From NCBI RefSeq assembly GCF_009649815.1, contig NZ_WJIC01000032.1, forward strand, positions 1-64,000: a stretch of DNA of 64,000 nt, read 5' to 3'. Made by a program: the position numbers and the translations under genes. Numbering within the stretch: the first letter of the stretch is position 1; the number at the start of each line of letters is the position of its first letter. This document shows, one piece after another, positions 1 through 10,404 of the stretch. Origin of the DNA: Nocardia sp. SYP-A9097 (lineage in GTDB: Bacteria; Actinomycetota; Actinomycetes; Mycobacteriales; Mycobacteriaceae). Under the pieces are notes generated by a model. That model was not told the DNA's origin. It made no database searches and saw only the letters and a program-made list of their open reading frames with translations.

Positions 1-1141
1 CGATGTTCGACTTCAACGACCCCAGCCGGAGCGGCCGCTCGGCCGGCCGCGCCCGGCCGTACGTCGCCAGCAAGGCATGCGCTTCGATCGGATCGCCCAG
101 CTTGGTACCGGTCCCGTGCGCCTCGACCGCATCCACATCGGCGGTGGTCAATCCCGCATCGGCCAATGCCGCCCCGATGACCCGTTGCTGCGCAGGCCCA
201 TTCGGCGCGGTCAACCCGTTCGACGCACCGTCCTGATTGACCGCCGAACCGCGCAGCACCGCCAGCACCCGATGACCATTGGCCACCGCATCCGACAAAC
301 GCTCGACCAGCAGTACACCGACGCCTTCCGACCAGCCGGTGCCGTCCGCCGTGGCGGCGAACGACTTACAGCGGCCGTCAGCGGCCAGCGCCCGTTGACG
401 ACTGAAGTCGACGAACACCGCCGGCCGGGCCATCACGGTGGCGCCGCCCGCCAGCGCGAGATCGCATTCCCCCCGCCGCAGGGCCTGCGCCGCCAGATGC
501 AACGCCACCAGCGACGACGAACACGCCGTATCCACGGTCACCGCAGGGCCTTCCAGCCCGAGCACGAACGACACCCGACCCGACATCACACTCGTGGCAG
601 CGGCAATGCGCTGGCCCTCGACCGCAGGAAGCCGTTCCAGCAGGGCGGGCTCGTAGTCGTGGTACATGACGCCGGCGTAGACGCCGGTCCGCGAACCCCG
701 CAGCGAGGACGGATCGATTCCTGCGTATTCCACTGCCTCCCAAGCCGTTTCGAGCAACAACCGCTGCTGCGGATCCATCGCCAGCGCCTCACGCGGCGAA
801 ATACCGAAGAACTCGGCATCGAATTCCGCCGCCTCGTGCAGAAACCCGCCCTCACGCACATACGAGCGCCCGGCCCGATCCGGATCCGCGTCGAACAAGC
901 CGTCCAGATCCCATCCCCGGTCGACCGGAAATCCCGATACCCCGTCACCACCCGAGGCCACCAGATCCCATAGACCCTCCGGCGAGCTCACTCCACCGGG
1001 CAACCGGCAGGCCATCCCGACGATCGCGATCGGCTCGCGCGCCGCCGCGACCTGCTTGCGCAGCCGCACAGTCTCTTTCACCGCATCGCGCAGTGCACCG
1101 ACCAACTCTTCGACGGACCCGCCCGGCACGTCACTTCCCAT
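1..1141 (-). CDS. Modular type I polyketide synthase, N-terminal part (docking helix and KS); runs off the left edge
   Basis: The reading frame opens at ATG 1141 and has no stop before the window edge, so only about the first 380 residues are present. Residues about 8-35 form a charged amphipathic helix (EELVGALRDAVKETVRLRKQ), typical of an N-terminal docking domain that receives the chain from the preceding synthase. A ketosynthase follows: IVGMACRLPGG at the start, the active-site VDTACSSSLVALHLA, and EAHGTGTKLGDPIEA with the first catalytic His; the second His motif lies at the edge. The upstream synthase stops at 1156, 14 bases before this ATG, and GTGAAGG lies in the gap as a ribosome-binding site. 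The two genes are therefore co-transcribed and consecutive in the assembly line. The KS Cys is intact, so this is an extension module. Confidence 0.93.
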   Translation of the reverse strand, partial: MGSDVPGGSVEELVGALRDAVKETVRLRKQVAAAREPIAIVGMACRLPGGVSSPEGLWDLVASGGDGVSGFPVDRGWDLDGLFDADPDRAGRSYVREGGFLHEAAEFDAEFFGISPREALAMDPQQRLLLETAWEAVEYAGIDPSSLRGSRTGVYAGVMYHDYEPALLERLPAVEGQRIAAATSVMSGRVSFVLGLEGPAVTVDTACSSSLVALHLAAQALRRGECDLALAGGATVMARPAVFVDFSRQRALAADGRCKSFAATADGTGWSEGVGVLLVERLSDAVANGHRVLAVLRGSAVNQDGASNGLTAPNGPAQQRVIGAALADAGLTTADVDAVEAHGTGTKLGDPIEAHALLATYGRARPAERPLRLGSLKSNI

Positions 1142-1155
1142 CGCCGAAACCTTCA

Positions 1156-4100
1156 CTACTCAGCCCCTTCCCGCGCCAGCGAAATCAGATCCGCTATCCC
1201 CAGCCCATCGATCACGTCCTCATCCGGTGCGGACGGAGACGAATACCGCTCCACCGCAGTGCTTTCGGCGACCGTTGCGGTGCTCGCGGTGTCGATCAGC
1301 GCACCCAGCAGATACGAGACGATCGCGATCGGGCGCGGGTGGTCGAACACGAGGGTGGAGGGCAGTCTCGAACCCGTCGCCCGGATCAGGCGATTACGCA
1401 GATCGACGGCGATCAGCGAGTCGAACCCGATTTCCTTGAAAGCGCGGTGCAGGTCGATGGATTCGGGGTGCGACTGCCCGAGCACGGCCGCGACCTCCGC
1501 CCGCACGACATCGGTCACCAGCCGTTCCCGGTCCTCGGCCACCGGTAGCGCCGCGAGTTGTTGCCGCAGATCGGGCGGTGCCGCGGGTACGGCCGCGACC
1601 CGGCGGGCAGGGCGAACCAGGCCCCGCCACATCGGGGCCGGGTCCGCCGCGCCGCGGCGCAGGGCGGCAAGGTCCACGCCCATGGGTACTACCGCGGCCC
1701 GTCCCGCGCCGAGAGCGGTGTCGAACAAGGCCAGCGCGCGCTCGTCCGGCAGCGGGACCAGGCCCCCGCGCGCCATGCGCTGCCGGTCCGCCGCCGATAA
1801 TTCGCCCGTCATGCCGCTTGCCGCGTCCCACAGTCCCCATGCCATCGACACCGCGGGCAGTCCGGAGGCCTGCCGCAGCACCGCCAATCCGTCCAGGAAG
1901 GCGTTCGCGGCGGCGTAATTGCCTTGTCCGGCACCGCCGAGCACACCCATCACCGAGGAGAACAGCACGAACGCCGAGAGATCCGTCGTCGCGGTCAAAT
2001 CGTGTAAATGCCAGGCCGACAATGCTTTTCCCCGAAACACCGCATCGACATCACGTGCAGACATGCCCGTGAGCGTCACGTCCCGCAGTACGCCCGCCGC
2101 GTGCACCACCGCTGACAGCGACGACACCCGGCCCAGTGCGGCTGCCAGCGCTGCCCGGTCGGCAACGTCGCAGGCCACCACCTCGACCCGCGCGCCCATG
2201 CCCTCCAGCTCGGCCACCAGATCCGGCGCGCCCGGCGCCGCCGGCCCACGCCGCGACATCAGCACCACATGCCGGACACCCCGCTGGCGCACCAGATGCC
2301 GCGCCAGCACGCTGCCCAGCGTCCCAGTGCCACCGGTGATCAGCACCGCACCGTCACCCAGCCCGGACCCGTTCGACTCTGCCTCCACCGCAGCACGACG
2401 CGGCCCCGTCGAACCCGAATCTCCCGCAGCGGCAACACGACCCAGCCGCGGGACCGACACCCGCCCGGAACGCACCAGCAGTTGATCCTCGGAATCCGGC
2501 AACCGCAGCAACGTCTGCTCATCCAGCAGCGGCGTCAGTCCGAAAGACCCGGCAGCGCCGTCGGCGGACCCGGCAGCACCGGTGGCGGACTCGGCAAAGC
2601 CGTCGACATCGACCAGTACGAATCGCCCAGGAAACTCTACCTGAGCCGAGCGCACCAGGCCCCACACCGCCGAGCCGACGACATTCGTCGCGCCGGGCCC
2701 CATCGCACCGCCGGTCACCACGACCAGACGCGAACCGTCGAAGCCCTCGGCTTTCACCCACCGCTGCAACGTATCCAGCACCTGCCGGACCGCACCCTGG
2801 GCGGCGTCGGCCGGCGTCCGGCCGGACCCGGCCGCATCTGGCCCATGCCCGAACGTGCGGGCGTCGAGCACGATCGCGCCCCCGGATGCCTCGGCCGGGG
2901 TAATGTCACCTGCCCATGCCGTCCAGGCGACGGGCGTGCTGGTGCCCGATTCCACTGGGACCCACTGCACTTCGAAGAGATCGTGGTCGCCGGCCGCCAG
3001 CTGTCCACGCGCGATGGCGCGCATGGTCAGCGTATCGATCGTCAGGACGGGGTCACCCCGCTGATCGGCGATGGTCACCGTCACCGCATCGGCCGCCACC
3101 GCTGTGATCCGGACCCGCAGCACGGATCCGCCGCCGGCGTATCGCCGGACACCCGCCCATGCGAAGGGCAGCAGGGTTCCCTCGTCCGCGCCCCGGGAAA
3201 GCAGCACCGCTTGCACAGCGGCGTCCAGCAGCGCCGGATGCACCCCGGCGTACTCACCCGCCGCAGCGGCGACGGGTAGTTCCACTTCGGCGCACAGTTC
3301 GTCCTCGGACCGCCAGGCGGCCCGTAGTCCTTGAAATGCCGGACCGTAGTCGTAGCCACGCTCCGCGAATCCCGCGTAGAGGTCGCCGAACTCGACAGCC
3401 GCAGCGCCGACCGGTGGCCAGGGCGCCGGATCGCTCTGCGGGTGTGCCCGGGTGTCGACGCCCAGTGTCCCGCTCGCGTGCCGGGTCCATGCGCGATCGG
3501 AGTGATCCTCCACCGGGCGCGAGAAGATGCCGAGCTGCCGCTGATCTCCGGCAGCCTCGCCGATCACCACCTGCACATCGACCGCCCCCGCGGCGGGCAG
3601 GAGCAGCGGCGCTTCCAGCACCAGTTCCTCGACCACGCCCCACCCGATCTCCTGACCGGCACGGAGCGCGAATTCGATCAATGCGGCGCCCGGGAGCAGC
3701 ACGGTGCCATCGATCGCATGGTCGGCGAGCCACGGATGCGCCTGCTGCGACAACCGTCCGGTCAGCACGACCGCCGCACCGACCGCCGCGATATCGACCG
3801 CCGCGGCCAGCAGCGGATGCGCAGCGGAGCGCAACCCGCCCGCCTGCGGATCGACCGCACGAGCGGCCGCCGCGGCCCCGGAATCGAGCCAATATCGTTG
3901 CCGTTGAAAGGGATACGTGGGCAGCTTGACCCTTCGAGCACCCGATTTCGCGAAGGCACCGGTCCAGTCGACCGGGGCGCCGTGCGCGTAGGCGGTGGCG
4001 AGGCTGGTGAGCAGCCGCTCGCGATCGTCCGCGCCGCGGGTCAGCGTCGGCACGGTCGCTACCGGCACGCGCAGTTCCTCGGCGGTCTCCTCGATCGCGG

Positions 4101-7100
4101 GGATCAGCACCGGGTGCGGGCTGACCTCGACGAAAAGCTGATGCCCGCCGGTGAGCAGGGCGCGGACGGCGGCCTCGAATCGCACGGTATCGCGCAGATT
4201 CCGCCGCCAATGGTCCGCGTCCATGGCCTCGGCATCGAGCACGCCGCCGGTCACGGTGGAGAAGAACGGCACCGCCGCCGCCGCGGGACGGATGGAGGCG
4301 ACCGCCTCGGCCAGATCGTCGGCCACGGTCTTCATCTGCACGGAGTGAAAGGCGAAGTCCGAGACGGTCTTACGGGTACGGATACCGTCGGCCTCGCAGG
4401 CCCGCCTGAACGCGGCCACCTCGTCCGGGTCACCCGCGACCACAACCGAACCCGGCGCGTTCACCGCGGCGATATCGAGCCCGTCGGTGAGCCGGTCGCT
4501 CACCTCCCCGGCACTGAGCGCCACCCAGACCATCGCACCCCGGCCCGCCAGCCCGGACGCGGCCAGCAGGCGTCCGCGGGCCGCGATCAACCGGGCCGCG
4601 TCAGGTACCGAGAGCAGGCCCGCCACACACGCCGCGGCGATCTCGCCACGGGAATGCCCGATCACCGCGGCGGGCTGGACACCGTAGGACTGCCACATCG
4701 CGGCCAGCGCCACACTCACGGCGAAGAGCACGGGCTGACCGACGTCGACACGCTCCGGCGACGGCGCACCCTCCTCGCCGCGGATCACCGCGAGCAGTGA
4801 CCAGTCCACGTGCCGCGCAAGCGCTTCCGCGCACTCCGACATCTTGTCCGCGAAAGCGGGCGAGATCTCGAGTAGTCGCGTGGCCATGCCTGCCCACTGC
4901 GCGCCCTCGCCGGAGAAGACGAACACGGCGCCGCCGGACACGGCCCGCCCGTGCACGACACCGGCGCTCGACCGGCCCTCGGCGACCGCGCGCAGGCCGT
5001 CCGAGAGTTCGTCCCGATCGTGTCCGAGCACCACACTGCGATGGCCCAGCGCGGCCCGCGTCGTCGCCAGCGACCAGCCGACATCGAGCGGATGCGACTC
5101 GGCGGCGACCTCCGCCAGGCGCGCGGCCAGTCCGGTCAGCGCCGACTCGCTGCCCGCCGACAGCACCCAGGGGACCAGCTCGCCGCCGACGGGCCGATGC
5201 TCCGGTACCGTTGTCTCGCTGCCGCTTCCGGGATATTCGAGAATGACGTGCGCATTGGTCCCACTGATCCCGAACGAGGACACTGCCGCCCGCCGCGGCC
5301 GCCCCGCCTCCGGCCACACCCGCGGCCGCGACAACAACCGCACCGCACCCGACGACCAATCCACCTGTCGCGACGGCACTTCCGCGTGCAATGTCCGCGG
5401 CAGCACACCGTGCCGCATGGCCTGCACCATCTTGATCACACCCGCCACACCCGCGGCCGCCTGCGCATGCCCGATATTCGACTTCAACGACCCCAGCCAC
5501 AACGGCCGCTCCGCGGGCCGGTCGCGGCCGTAGGTCGCCAGCAGCGCCTGGGCCTCGATAGGATCGCCGAGCCGGGTGCCCGTTCCGTGCGCCTCGACGG
5601 CATCCACATCGACGGTGGTCAATCCCGCATCGGCCAAGGCCGCCCGGATAACCCGTTGCTGCGCAAGCCCGTTCGGCGCGGTCAAACCGTTCGACGCACC
5701 ATCCTGGTTGACCGCCGAACCGCGCAGCACCGCCAGCACCGGACGACCGGCGCGCCGCGCATCCGACAATCGTTGCAGCACAAGCAATCCCGCCCCCTCC
5801 GACCAACCTGTTCCATCGGCGGCAGCGGAGAAGGACTTGCATCGCCCGTCCGAGGCCAGGCCCTGCTGACGCCCGAACTCCACGAACATGCCGGGGGTCG
5901 ACATCACCGCGACGCCACCGGCCAATGCCAGCGAGCACTCCCCCGCGCGCAGCGACTTCGCCGCCAGATGCAAAGCGACCAGCGATGACGAGCAGGCCGT
6001 ATCCACCGTTACCGCAGGACCTTCCAGCCCCAGCGCATACGAGATACGCCCGGACATCACGCTGGCGGCCGTGCCGGTCAACCGGAGACCCTCGGTGTCC
6101 CCAACCTGCTCGTGCAGTCGCGGCCCGTACTCCATGGCGGTCCCGCCGACATAGACACCGGCCCGGCGGCCACGCAGCCCGTCGGGCCGAATTCCGGCGT
6201 GCTCCAACGCCTCCCACGCGATTTCCAGTAGAATCCGCTGCTGCGGGTCCATGGCGGTGGCCTCACGCGGGCTGATACCGAAGAACTCGGCATCGAAATC
6301 CGCCGCACCGTCGAGGAATCCGCCCCGGCGCGCCCCACCGGTCCGACCCGCCGCGTCCTCCCAGTCGCGATCGGCGGGAAACGCGGAGATCGCGTCCACA
6401 CCCGCGGCAACCGCCTGCCACAACCGTTGCGGCGAGGTGATCCCCGACGGAAACCGGCACGCCATGCCGACGATGACTACGGGATCGTCCTGCTCGACCG
6501 CCGGGGCCTCCGGTACGGAGGCGGTCTGCGGTGCGGTCACGCCGGAGGCCCCGGCGGTCGAGGTCGGTGGCACGATCACCGGCTGTGGCACGGCGGCCCG
6601 GCGCAGTTTGCGGCGCAGGTGCGCGATCAGTGCCTCGGGCGTCGGATAGTCGAAAATCACTGTGCCCGATAGACGTACGCCCGTCTGCCGGAACAGGATC
6701 TCGCCCAACTCGGCCCCCATCCGGGAGTCGAGGCCGAGTTCTTTGAAGGTGCCAGCGGTCGAGACGGCGGCGGCCTCGTTGTGGCCGAGTACGTGCGCCA
6801 CCTGTGACCTGACCAGCGCCGCGACATCGCGCACCGGCTCCGGCGCCAGCTCTCCCACCGCCGGCTGTTCGGTTGCGACGCCATCCCGCGGCGGCGCCGA
6901 TTCGCCGGACCCGGCGGCCACCGATCCGAGCCAGTAGCGGCGCCGTTGAAACGCATACGTCGGCAGGTCGACCCGCCGCGCGCCCGAACCGGCGAAAACC
7001 GCCTCGGCATCGATCGCGATACCGTTCGCGAACGCCGTCGCCAGCGCCATCAGGAACCCGTCGAGTCCGGCCCGGTTGTCGCCCGGAAGGGTTGCCACAC

Positions 7101-9558
7101 AACCACTTCCGCCCGCCCGCCGCACCGCGTCCCGGAGCTCGTCCGCCAGCACCGGTTCGGGACCGATCTCGACGAACTCCGCATGCCCGTTGTGCAGCAC
7201 GGTCGACACCGCGGCCGCGAACTCCACCGGCTCACGCAGGTTCCGGAACCAGTACGCGCCGTCCAGGGCCGCGGCGCCGACCAGGCCACCGGTGACCGTC
7301 GAATAGAACGGGATCCCCGAGCGCCGCGGTGCGATCCCGGCGAAGGCGTCCAGCAGTTCGGTACGTACCTCGTCCAGCTGAGCGGAATGACCCGCGAACG
7401 CCACCCCGGGCACCCGCCACGACAGCACCCCGTCCCCGGCCAACTCGGCGCCGAACCGATCCAACTCCGCCGAATCACCGGAGATGACCAGCTTTCCGGG
7501 CGCATTGATCTCCGCCACCGCGAGCCGCCCGCCCCGCGACGCCAGGCGACGCGACATTTCGCCGAGCGGTGCCGCCACCCCCAGCATCGCGCCGCTGCCG
7601 GCCGGCCCGCCCAAGGCCCGGCCGCCCAGCGCGACAATGCGCGCGCCGTCCTCCAGCGATATCGCGCCCGCCACCACCGCGGCGGCGATCTCACCTCGAC
7701 CGTGGCCGACCACCGCACCGGGCACGACACCGTACGAGCGCCAGAGCTCGGCCAGTGACACCGAGACGGCGAACAGCACGGGCTGCGCGACATCGACCTG
7801 ATCCGGTCGCGGCGCCTCCACGTCACCACGCAGCACAGCGGTGAGCGACCAGCCGACGTGCGAGCGAATGGCGTTCTCGCACTCCAGGATTCGCGCCTCG
7901 AACACGGGCGACTCGTCGAGCAGCCGGGCGGCTGCCCCGGTCCCCCGCGCCAACCGGCCGGGGAAGGCGAACACCGGCCCGGTAGCCGGACCCGCCACGC
8001 CTTCGACCAGAGCGGCGTCGGTTCGGCCTTCGGCCAAGGCCTTCAGGCCCCTGAGCAGCGAGGCGCGGTCGTGCCCCGCGACTACGGCGCGATATTCGAA
8101 GGCGGTCCGTCCGGCGAGCAGTGACCAGCCGATATCGGCCGAGGTCAGCTCGGAATGTTCGGTCAGATACGCGAACAACCGCGCGCCCTGTTCCCGGACC
8201 GCCTCGGCGCTGCGCCCGGACAGGGGCCACAGCACCGGCGCGGCCGGGTCGGTGGAGCTCGACTCCGGTTGCGCCGCAACGGTTCCGGTCTCGCGCGGCG
8301 CTTCCTCCACGATCAGGTGCGCATTGGTGCCGCCGAGCCCGAAGGCGCTCACCCCGGCCCGACGGATGTCGCCGCGCGCCGGCCACGGTTCCAGCGTCTG
8401 CTGCACGCGCAGATTGAGCCGTGCCAAGGGAATATTCGGGTTCGGCGTGCGGTAGTTGAGACTGGCGGGCAGTGCCTGATTCTCCAGCGAGAGCACGACT
8501 TTCAGCAATCCGGCCACGCCCGCGGCACTTTCGAGGTGACCGATATTGGTCTTGACCGACCCGACCCGCAGCGGCTGTCCGGCCGGCCGATGCGCGCCGA
8601 TCGCCGCGCCGAGCCCGGCCGCCTCCACCGGGTCACCGACCGCGGTACCGGTCCCGTGCAGTTCGACGTAGTGCACATCCTGTGCGGTGATGCCGGAGCG
8701 CCGGTGCGCGAGTTCGATGACCTCGCACTGGATCTCCGCCTCCGGGACGGTGAGCGCGGCCGCGGCCGCGCCGTTGTTGACCGCCGAGCCCCGGAACACG
8801 CAGCGCACCCGATCCCCGTCGGCCCGCGCCCGATCCAGCGTCTTCAGCAGCACCAGCGCACCGCCCTCACCACGCACGTAACCATTGGCCCGTTCGTCGA
8901 AGGTGTAACTGCGCCCGTCCGGGGACAGTGCGCCCGCGGCGTCCAGGGCCAGCGCGGTCTCCCCCGCGAGATTGAGATTCACCCCGCCGGCCAGCGCCGC
9001 GGTGCATTCGCCCGAGCGCAGGCTCTCGCACGCCTGGTGGATCGCGACGAGCGCGGACGACTGCCCGGAGTCGACGATCTGGCTGGGCCCGCGCACGCCG
9101 AGCAGGTAGGACAGCCGGTTCGCGATCATGCTGCGCAGCGTGCCCGTGGTGGTATGGGTGGTGATGCCGCCCGCACCCAGGCGGCCGCGGAGCACGGCGT
9201 AGTCGTCGAGTGCCGCACCGATGAACACCCCGGTCCGGCTACCCGATACGGCCGCCGGGATGATTCCCGCGTGTTCCATTGCCTCCCAGCCCAATTCGAG
9301 GACAAGGCGTTGCTGCGGGTCCATCGCCGCGGCCTCGCGCGGTGAGATTCCGAAGAAGCCGGCATCGAACAGGCCGGGATCGTCCAGGAACGCTCCCCAG
9401 CGCGCCGCCGCGGTCGCGACGAGATCCCAGCGGTCCGCCGGGACCTCGGTGATCGCGTCCCGGCCCGCGGCCAGCAGCTGCCAGAACTCGGCCGGGCCAT
9501 CGGCTCCCGGGAACCGGCACGAGTAGCCGACGACGGCGATGGGAACGATGGAATTCAT
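1156..9558 (-). CDS. Type I polyketide synthase: KSQ-AT-ACP loading module plus KS-AT-DH-KR-ACP module
   Basis: A 2800-residue synthase. It starts directly with a ketosynthase (residues 1-415) and has no docking helix, as expected for the first protein of an assembly line. The KS active site reads IVDSGQSSALVA with Gln166 in place of Cys, the KSQ signature of decarboxylative loading. Loading AT (about 535-850) reads GHGRGE, with Gly620 where the catalytic Ser should be. ACP1 has GLDS with Ser945. Extension module: KS with Cys1189, AT with GHSRGE (Ser1636) and FAFH (malonyl-CoA-like), DH with the HxxxGxxxxP motif (His1947) and Asp2112, KR with GGTGTLG, LRD (B-type-like) and Tyr2548, ACP2 with Ser2714. 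There is no ER, so the module should give an enoyl intermediate. The C-terminal tail is a short docking segment. The product is unknown. Confidence 0.96.
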   Translation of the reverse strand: MNSIVPIAVVGYSCRFPGADGPAEFWQLLAAGRDAITEVPADRWDLVATAAARWGAFLDDPGLFDAGFFGISPREAAAMDPQQRLVLELGWEAMEHAGIIPAAVSGSRTGVFIGAALDDYAVLRGRLGAGGITTHTTTGTLRSMIANRLSYLLGVRGPSQIVDSGQSSALVAIHQACESLRSGECTAALAGGVNLNLAGETALALDAAGALSPDGRSYTFDERANGYVRGEGGALVLLKTLDRARADGDRVRCVFRGSAVNNGAAAAALTVPEAEIQCEVIELAHRRSGITAQDVHYVELHGTGTAVGDPVEAAGLGAAIGAHRPAGQPLRVGSVKTNIGHLESAAGVAGLLKVVLSLENQALPASLNYRTPNPNIPLARLNLRVQQTLEPWPARGDIRRAGVSAFGLGGTNAHLIVEEAPRETGTVAAQPESSSTDPAAPVLWPLSGRSAEAVREQGARLFAYLTEHSELTSADIGWSLLAGRTAFEYRAVVAGHDRASLLRGLKALAEGRTDAALVEGVAGPATGPVFAFPGRLARGTGAAARLLDESPVFEARILECENAIRSHVGWSLTAVLRGDVEAPRPDQVDVAQPVLFAVSVSLAELWRSYGVVPGAVVGHGRGEIAAAVVAGAISLEDGARIVALGGRALGGPAGSGAMLGVAAPLGEMSRRLASRGGRLAVAEINAPGKLVISGDSAELDRFGAELAGDGVLSWRVPGVAFAGHSAQLDEVRTELLDAFAGIAPRRSGIPFYSTVTGGLVGAAALDGAYWFRNLREPVEFAAAVSTVLHNGHAEFVEIGPEPVLADELRDAVRRAGGSGCVATLPGDNRAGLDGFLMALATAFANGIAIDAEAVFAGSGARRVDLPTYAFQRRRYWLGSVAAGSGESAPPRDGVATEQPAVGELAPEPVRDVAALVRSQVAHVLGHNEAAAVSTAGTFKELGLDSRMGAELGEILFRQTGVRLSGTVIFDYPTPEALIAHLRRKLRRAAVPQPVIVPPTSTAGASGVTAPQTASVPEAPAVEQDDPVVIVGMACRFPSGITSPQRLWQAVAAGVDAISAFPADRDWEDAAGRTGGARRGGFLDGAADFDAEFFGISPREATAMDPQQRILLEIAWEALEHAGIRPDGLRGRRAGVYVGGTAMEYGPRLHEQVGDTEGLRLTGTAASVMSGRISYALGLEGPAVTVDTACSSSLVALHLAAKSLRAGECSLALAGGVAVMSTPGMFVEFGRQQGLASDGRCKSFSAAADGTGWSEGAGLLVLQRLSDARRAGRPVLAVLRGSAVNQDGASNGLTAPNGLAQQRVIRAALADAGLTTVDVDAVEAHGTGTRLGDPIEAQALLATYGRDRPAERPLWLGSLKSNIGHAQAAAGVAGVIKMVQAMRHGVLPRTLHAEVPSRQVDWSSGAVRLLSRPRVWPEAGRPRRAAVSSFGISGTNAHVILEYPGSGSETTVPEHRPVGGELVPWVLSAGSESALTGLAARLAEVAAESHPLDVGWSLATTRAALGHRSVVLGHDRDELSDGLRAVAEGRSSAGVVHGRAVSGGAVFVFSGEGAQWAGMATRLLEISPAFADKMSECAEALARHVDWSLLAVIRGEEGAPSPERVDVGQPVLFAVSVALAAMWQSYGVQPAAVIGHSRGEIAAACVAGLLSVPDAARLIAARGRLLAASGLAGRGAMVWVALSAGEVSDRLTDGLDIAAVNAPGSVVVAGDPDEVAAFRRACEADGIRTRKTVSDFAFHSVQMKTVADDLAEAVASIRPAAAAVPFFSTVTGGVLDAEAMDADHWRRNLRDTVRFEAAVRALLTGGHQLFVEVSPHPVLIPAIEETAEELRVPVATVPTLTRGADDRERLLTSLATAYAHGAPVDWTGAFAKSGARRVKLPTYPFQRQRYWLDSGAAAAARAVDPQAGGLRSAAHPLLAAAVDIAAVGAAVVLTGRLSQQAHPWLADHAIDGTVLLPGAALIEFALRAGQEIGWGVVEELVLEAPLLLPAAGAVDVQVVIGEAAGDQRQLGIFSRPVEDHSDRAWTRHASGTLGVDTRAHPQSDPAPWPPVGAAAVEFGDLYAGFAERGYDYGPAFQGLRAAWRSEDELCAEVELPVAAAAGEYAGVHPALLDAAVQAVLLSRGADEGTLLPFAWAGVRRYAGGGSVLRVRITAVAADAVTVTIADQRGDPVLTIDTLTMRAIARGQLAAGDHDLFEVQWVPVESGTSTPVAWTAWAGDITPAEASGGAIVLDARTFGHGPDAAGSGRTPADAAQGAVRQVLDTLQRWVKAEGFDGSRLVVVTGGAMGPGATNVVGSAVWGLVRSAQVEFPGRFVLVDVDGFAESATGAAGSADGAAGSFGLTPLLDEQTLLRLPDSEDQLLVRSGRVSVPRLGRVAAAGDSGSTGPRRAAVEAESNGSGLGDGAVLITGGTGTLGSVLARHLVRQRGVRHVVLMSRRGPAAPGAPDLVAELEGMGARVEVVACDVADRAALAAALGRVSSLSAVVHAAGVLRDVTLTGMSARDVDAVFRGKALSAWHLHDLTATTDLSAFVLFSSVMGVLGGAGQGNYAAANAFLDGLAVLRQASGLPAVSMAWGLWDAASGMTGELSAADRQRMARGGLVPLPDERALALFDTALGAGRAAVVPMGVDLAALRRGAADPAPMWRGLVRPARRVAAVPAAPPDLRQQLAALPVAEDRERLVTDVVRAEVAAVLGQSHPESIDLHRAFKEIGFDSLIAVDLRNRLIRATGSRLPSTLVFDHPRPIAIVSYLLGALIDTASTATVAESTAVERYSSPSAPDEDVIDGLGIADLISLAREGAE

Positions 9559-10146
9559 GAAAACGATGCCTCGAATTCCTCGGCTGTGCCGAGATCGACT
9601 TCCTTTTACCTCTGATTACCTCATGACAAAGACAATCGAAGCTTTACATCCGCTGAAACATGATCATTCCTCATGCCGATATCGTCCCGATATCGTCCAC
9701 CGAGACCGCATGTCGCGGCCTTGTCATCCAATCACCGATCGGTACGAAGACAATAGATTCCGGCTTTTCACCGATGCTCATCGCGAACGATGAATTCCAT
9801 CGAAAAATGTGTAGCGGAAGAAATGCGATGACCCTCGGATATCTATTCGCCGGCGGCGGCGGAAGCGGTTCGAGATACTTGCCCACGCCCGCGACACCCC
9901 GCACCGGCCCACCGGCGGCCCCGAACAGGGACTCGCCCTGGCCTTCCTATCGGCCCGCCGACGGCATAGCCGAGGTCCGGCGCCCACGAGTTCGAACTGG
10001 TTCGATCAGCACGGCTTCGTGAATTCCGCCGAGCGACAACCTTTCCCCGTCGGCAGCGGATCAGGTCAAACGTCACTGACAGAACAGGACGGTATCCTGA
10101 AGGTCGCGAGGGACTGACCGGGCAACAAGCCTGTCAGGAGCTTCTC
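9559..10146. other. Divergent intergenic region between the PKS and excisionase genes
   Basis: No convincing gene is seen here. The segment 9590-9830 is clearly less GC-rich than its surroundings and is the natural place for the PKS promoter. It holds an 11-base tandem repeat, CCGATATCGTC twice in a row (about 9678-9700). It also carries a 13-base inverted copy of the PKS start region at 9790-9802. CAGGA-N5-TCCTG at 10085-10099 lies 48 bases before the excisionase start and may be an operator. The rightmost 250 bases are GC-rich and can be read through in one plus-strand frame, but nothing recognisable is encoded. Confidence 0.5.
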
Positions 10147-10404
10147 ATGTCCGAACACCCTCGTATTCAACGCGATGCCACCGACACGGGTGCAAGAGAA
10201 GCGTTGCGACGCCTGCTGGTCGAGCCGACGATATCGATCCCTGACGCGGCCAGGATCCTCGGGATCGGACGTTCCACCGTCTATGCCGCAGTCAAATTGG
10301 GTGAGCTACCCGCTATTCGGGTCGGCCACCGAGTGCGCATTCCGTCCAAATGGATTCGCGAGGCACTGCGGGTCGATGACGAACCGGACATCGGCACACG
10401 GTAG
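10147..10404 (+). CDS. Excisionase-type helix-turn-helix DNA-binding protein
   Basis: An 85-residue protein with the MerR-like helix-turn-helix of excisionases (HTH_17). The core is ISIPDAARILGIGRSTVYAA, followed by the wing LPAIRVGHRVRIPSKWI at residues about 55-72. Such proteins bend DNA at attachment sites and steer a tyrosine recombinase towards excision; some double as repressors. GTCAGGAG lies seven bases before the ATG as a ribosome-binding site. The integrase gene follows on the same strand after 360 bases, the usual xis-int order in actinobacterial integrative elements. No replication or transfer genes are nearby, so the pair looks like a remnant or a minimal cassette. Confidence 0.85.
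   Translation: MSEHPRIQRDATDTGAREALRRLLVEPTISIPDAARILGIGRSTVYAAVKLGELPAIRVGHRVRIPSKWIREALRVDDEPDIGTR

Noticed and set aside
77..973. A 298-codon plus-strand frame at the left edge
   Set aside because: Antisense shadow of the second PKS protein's ketosynthase.
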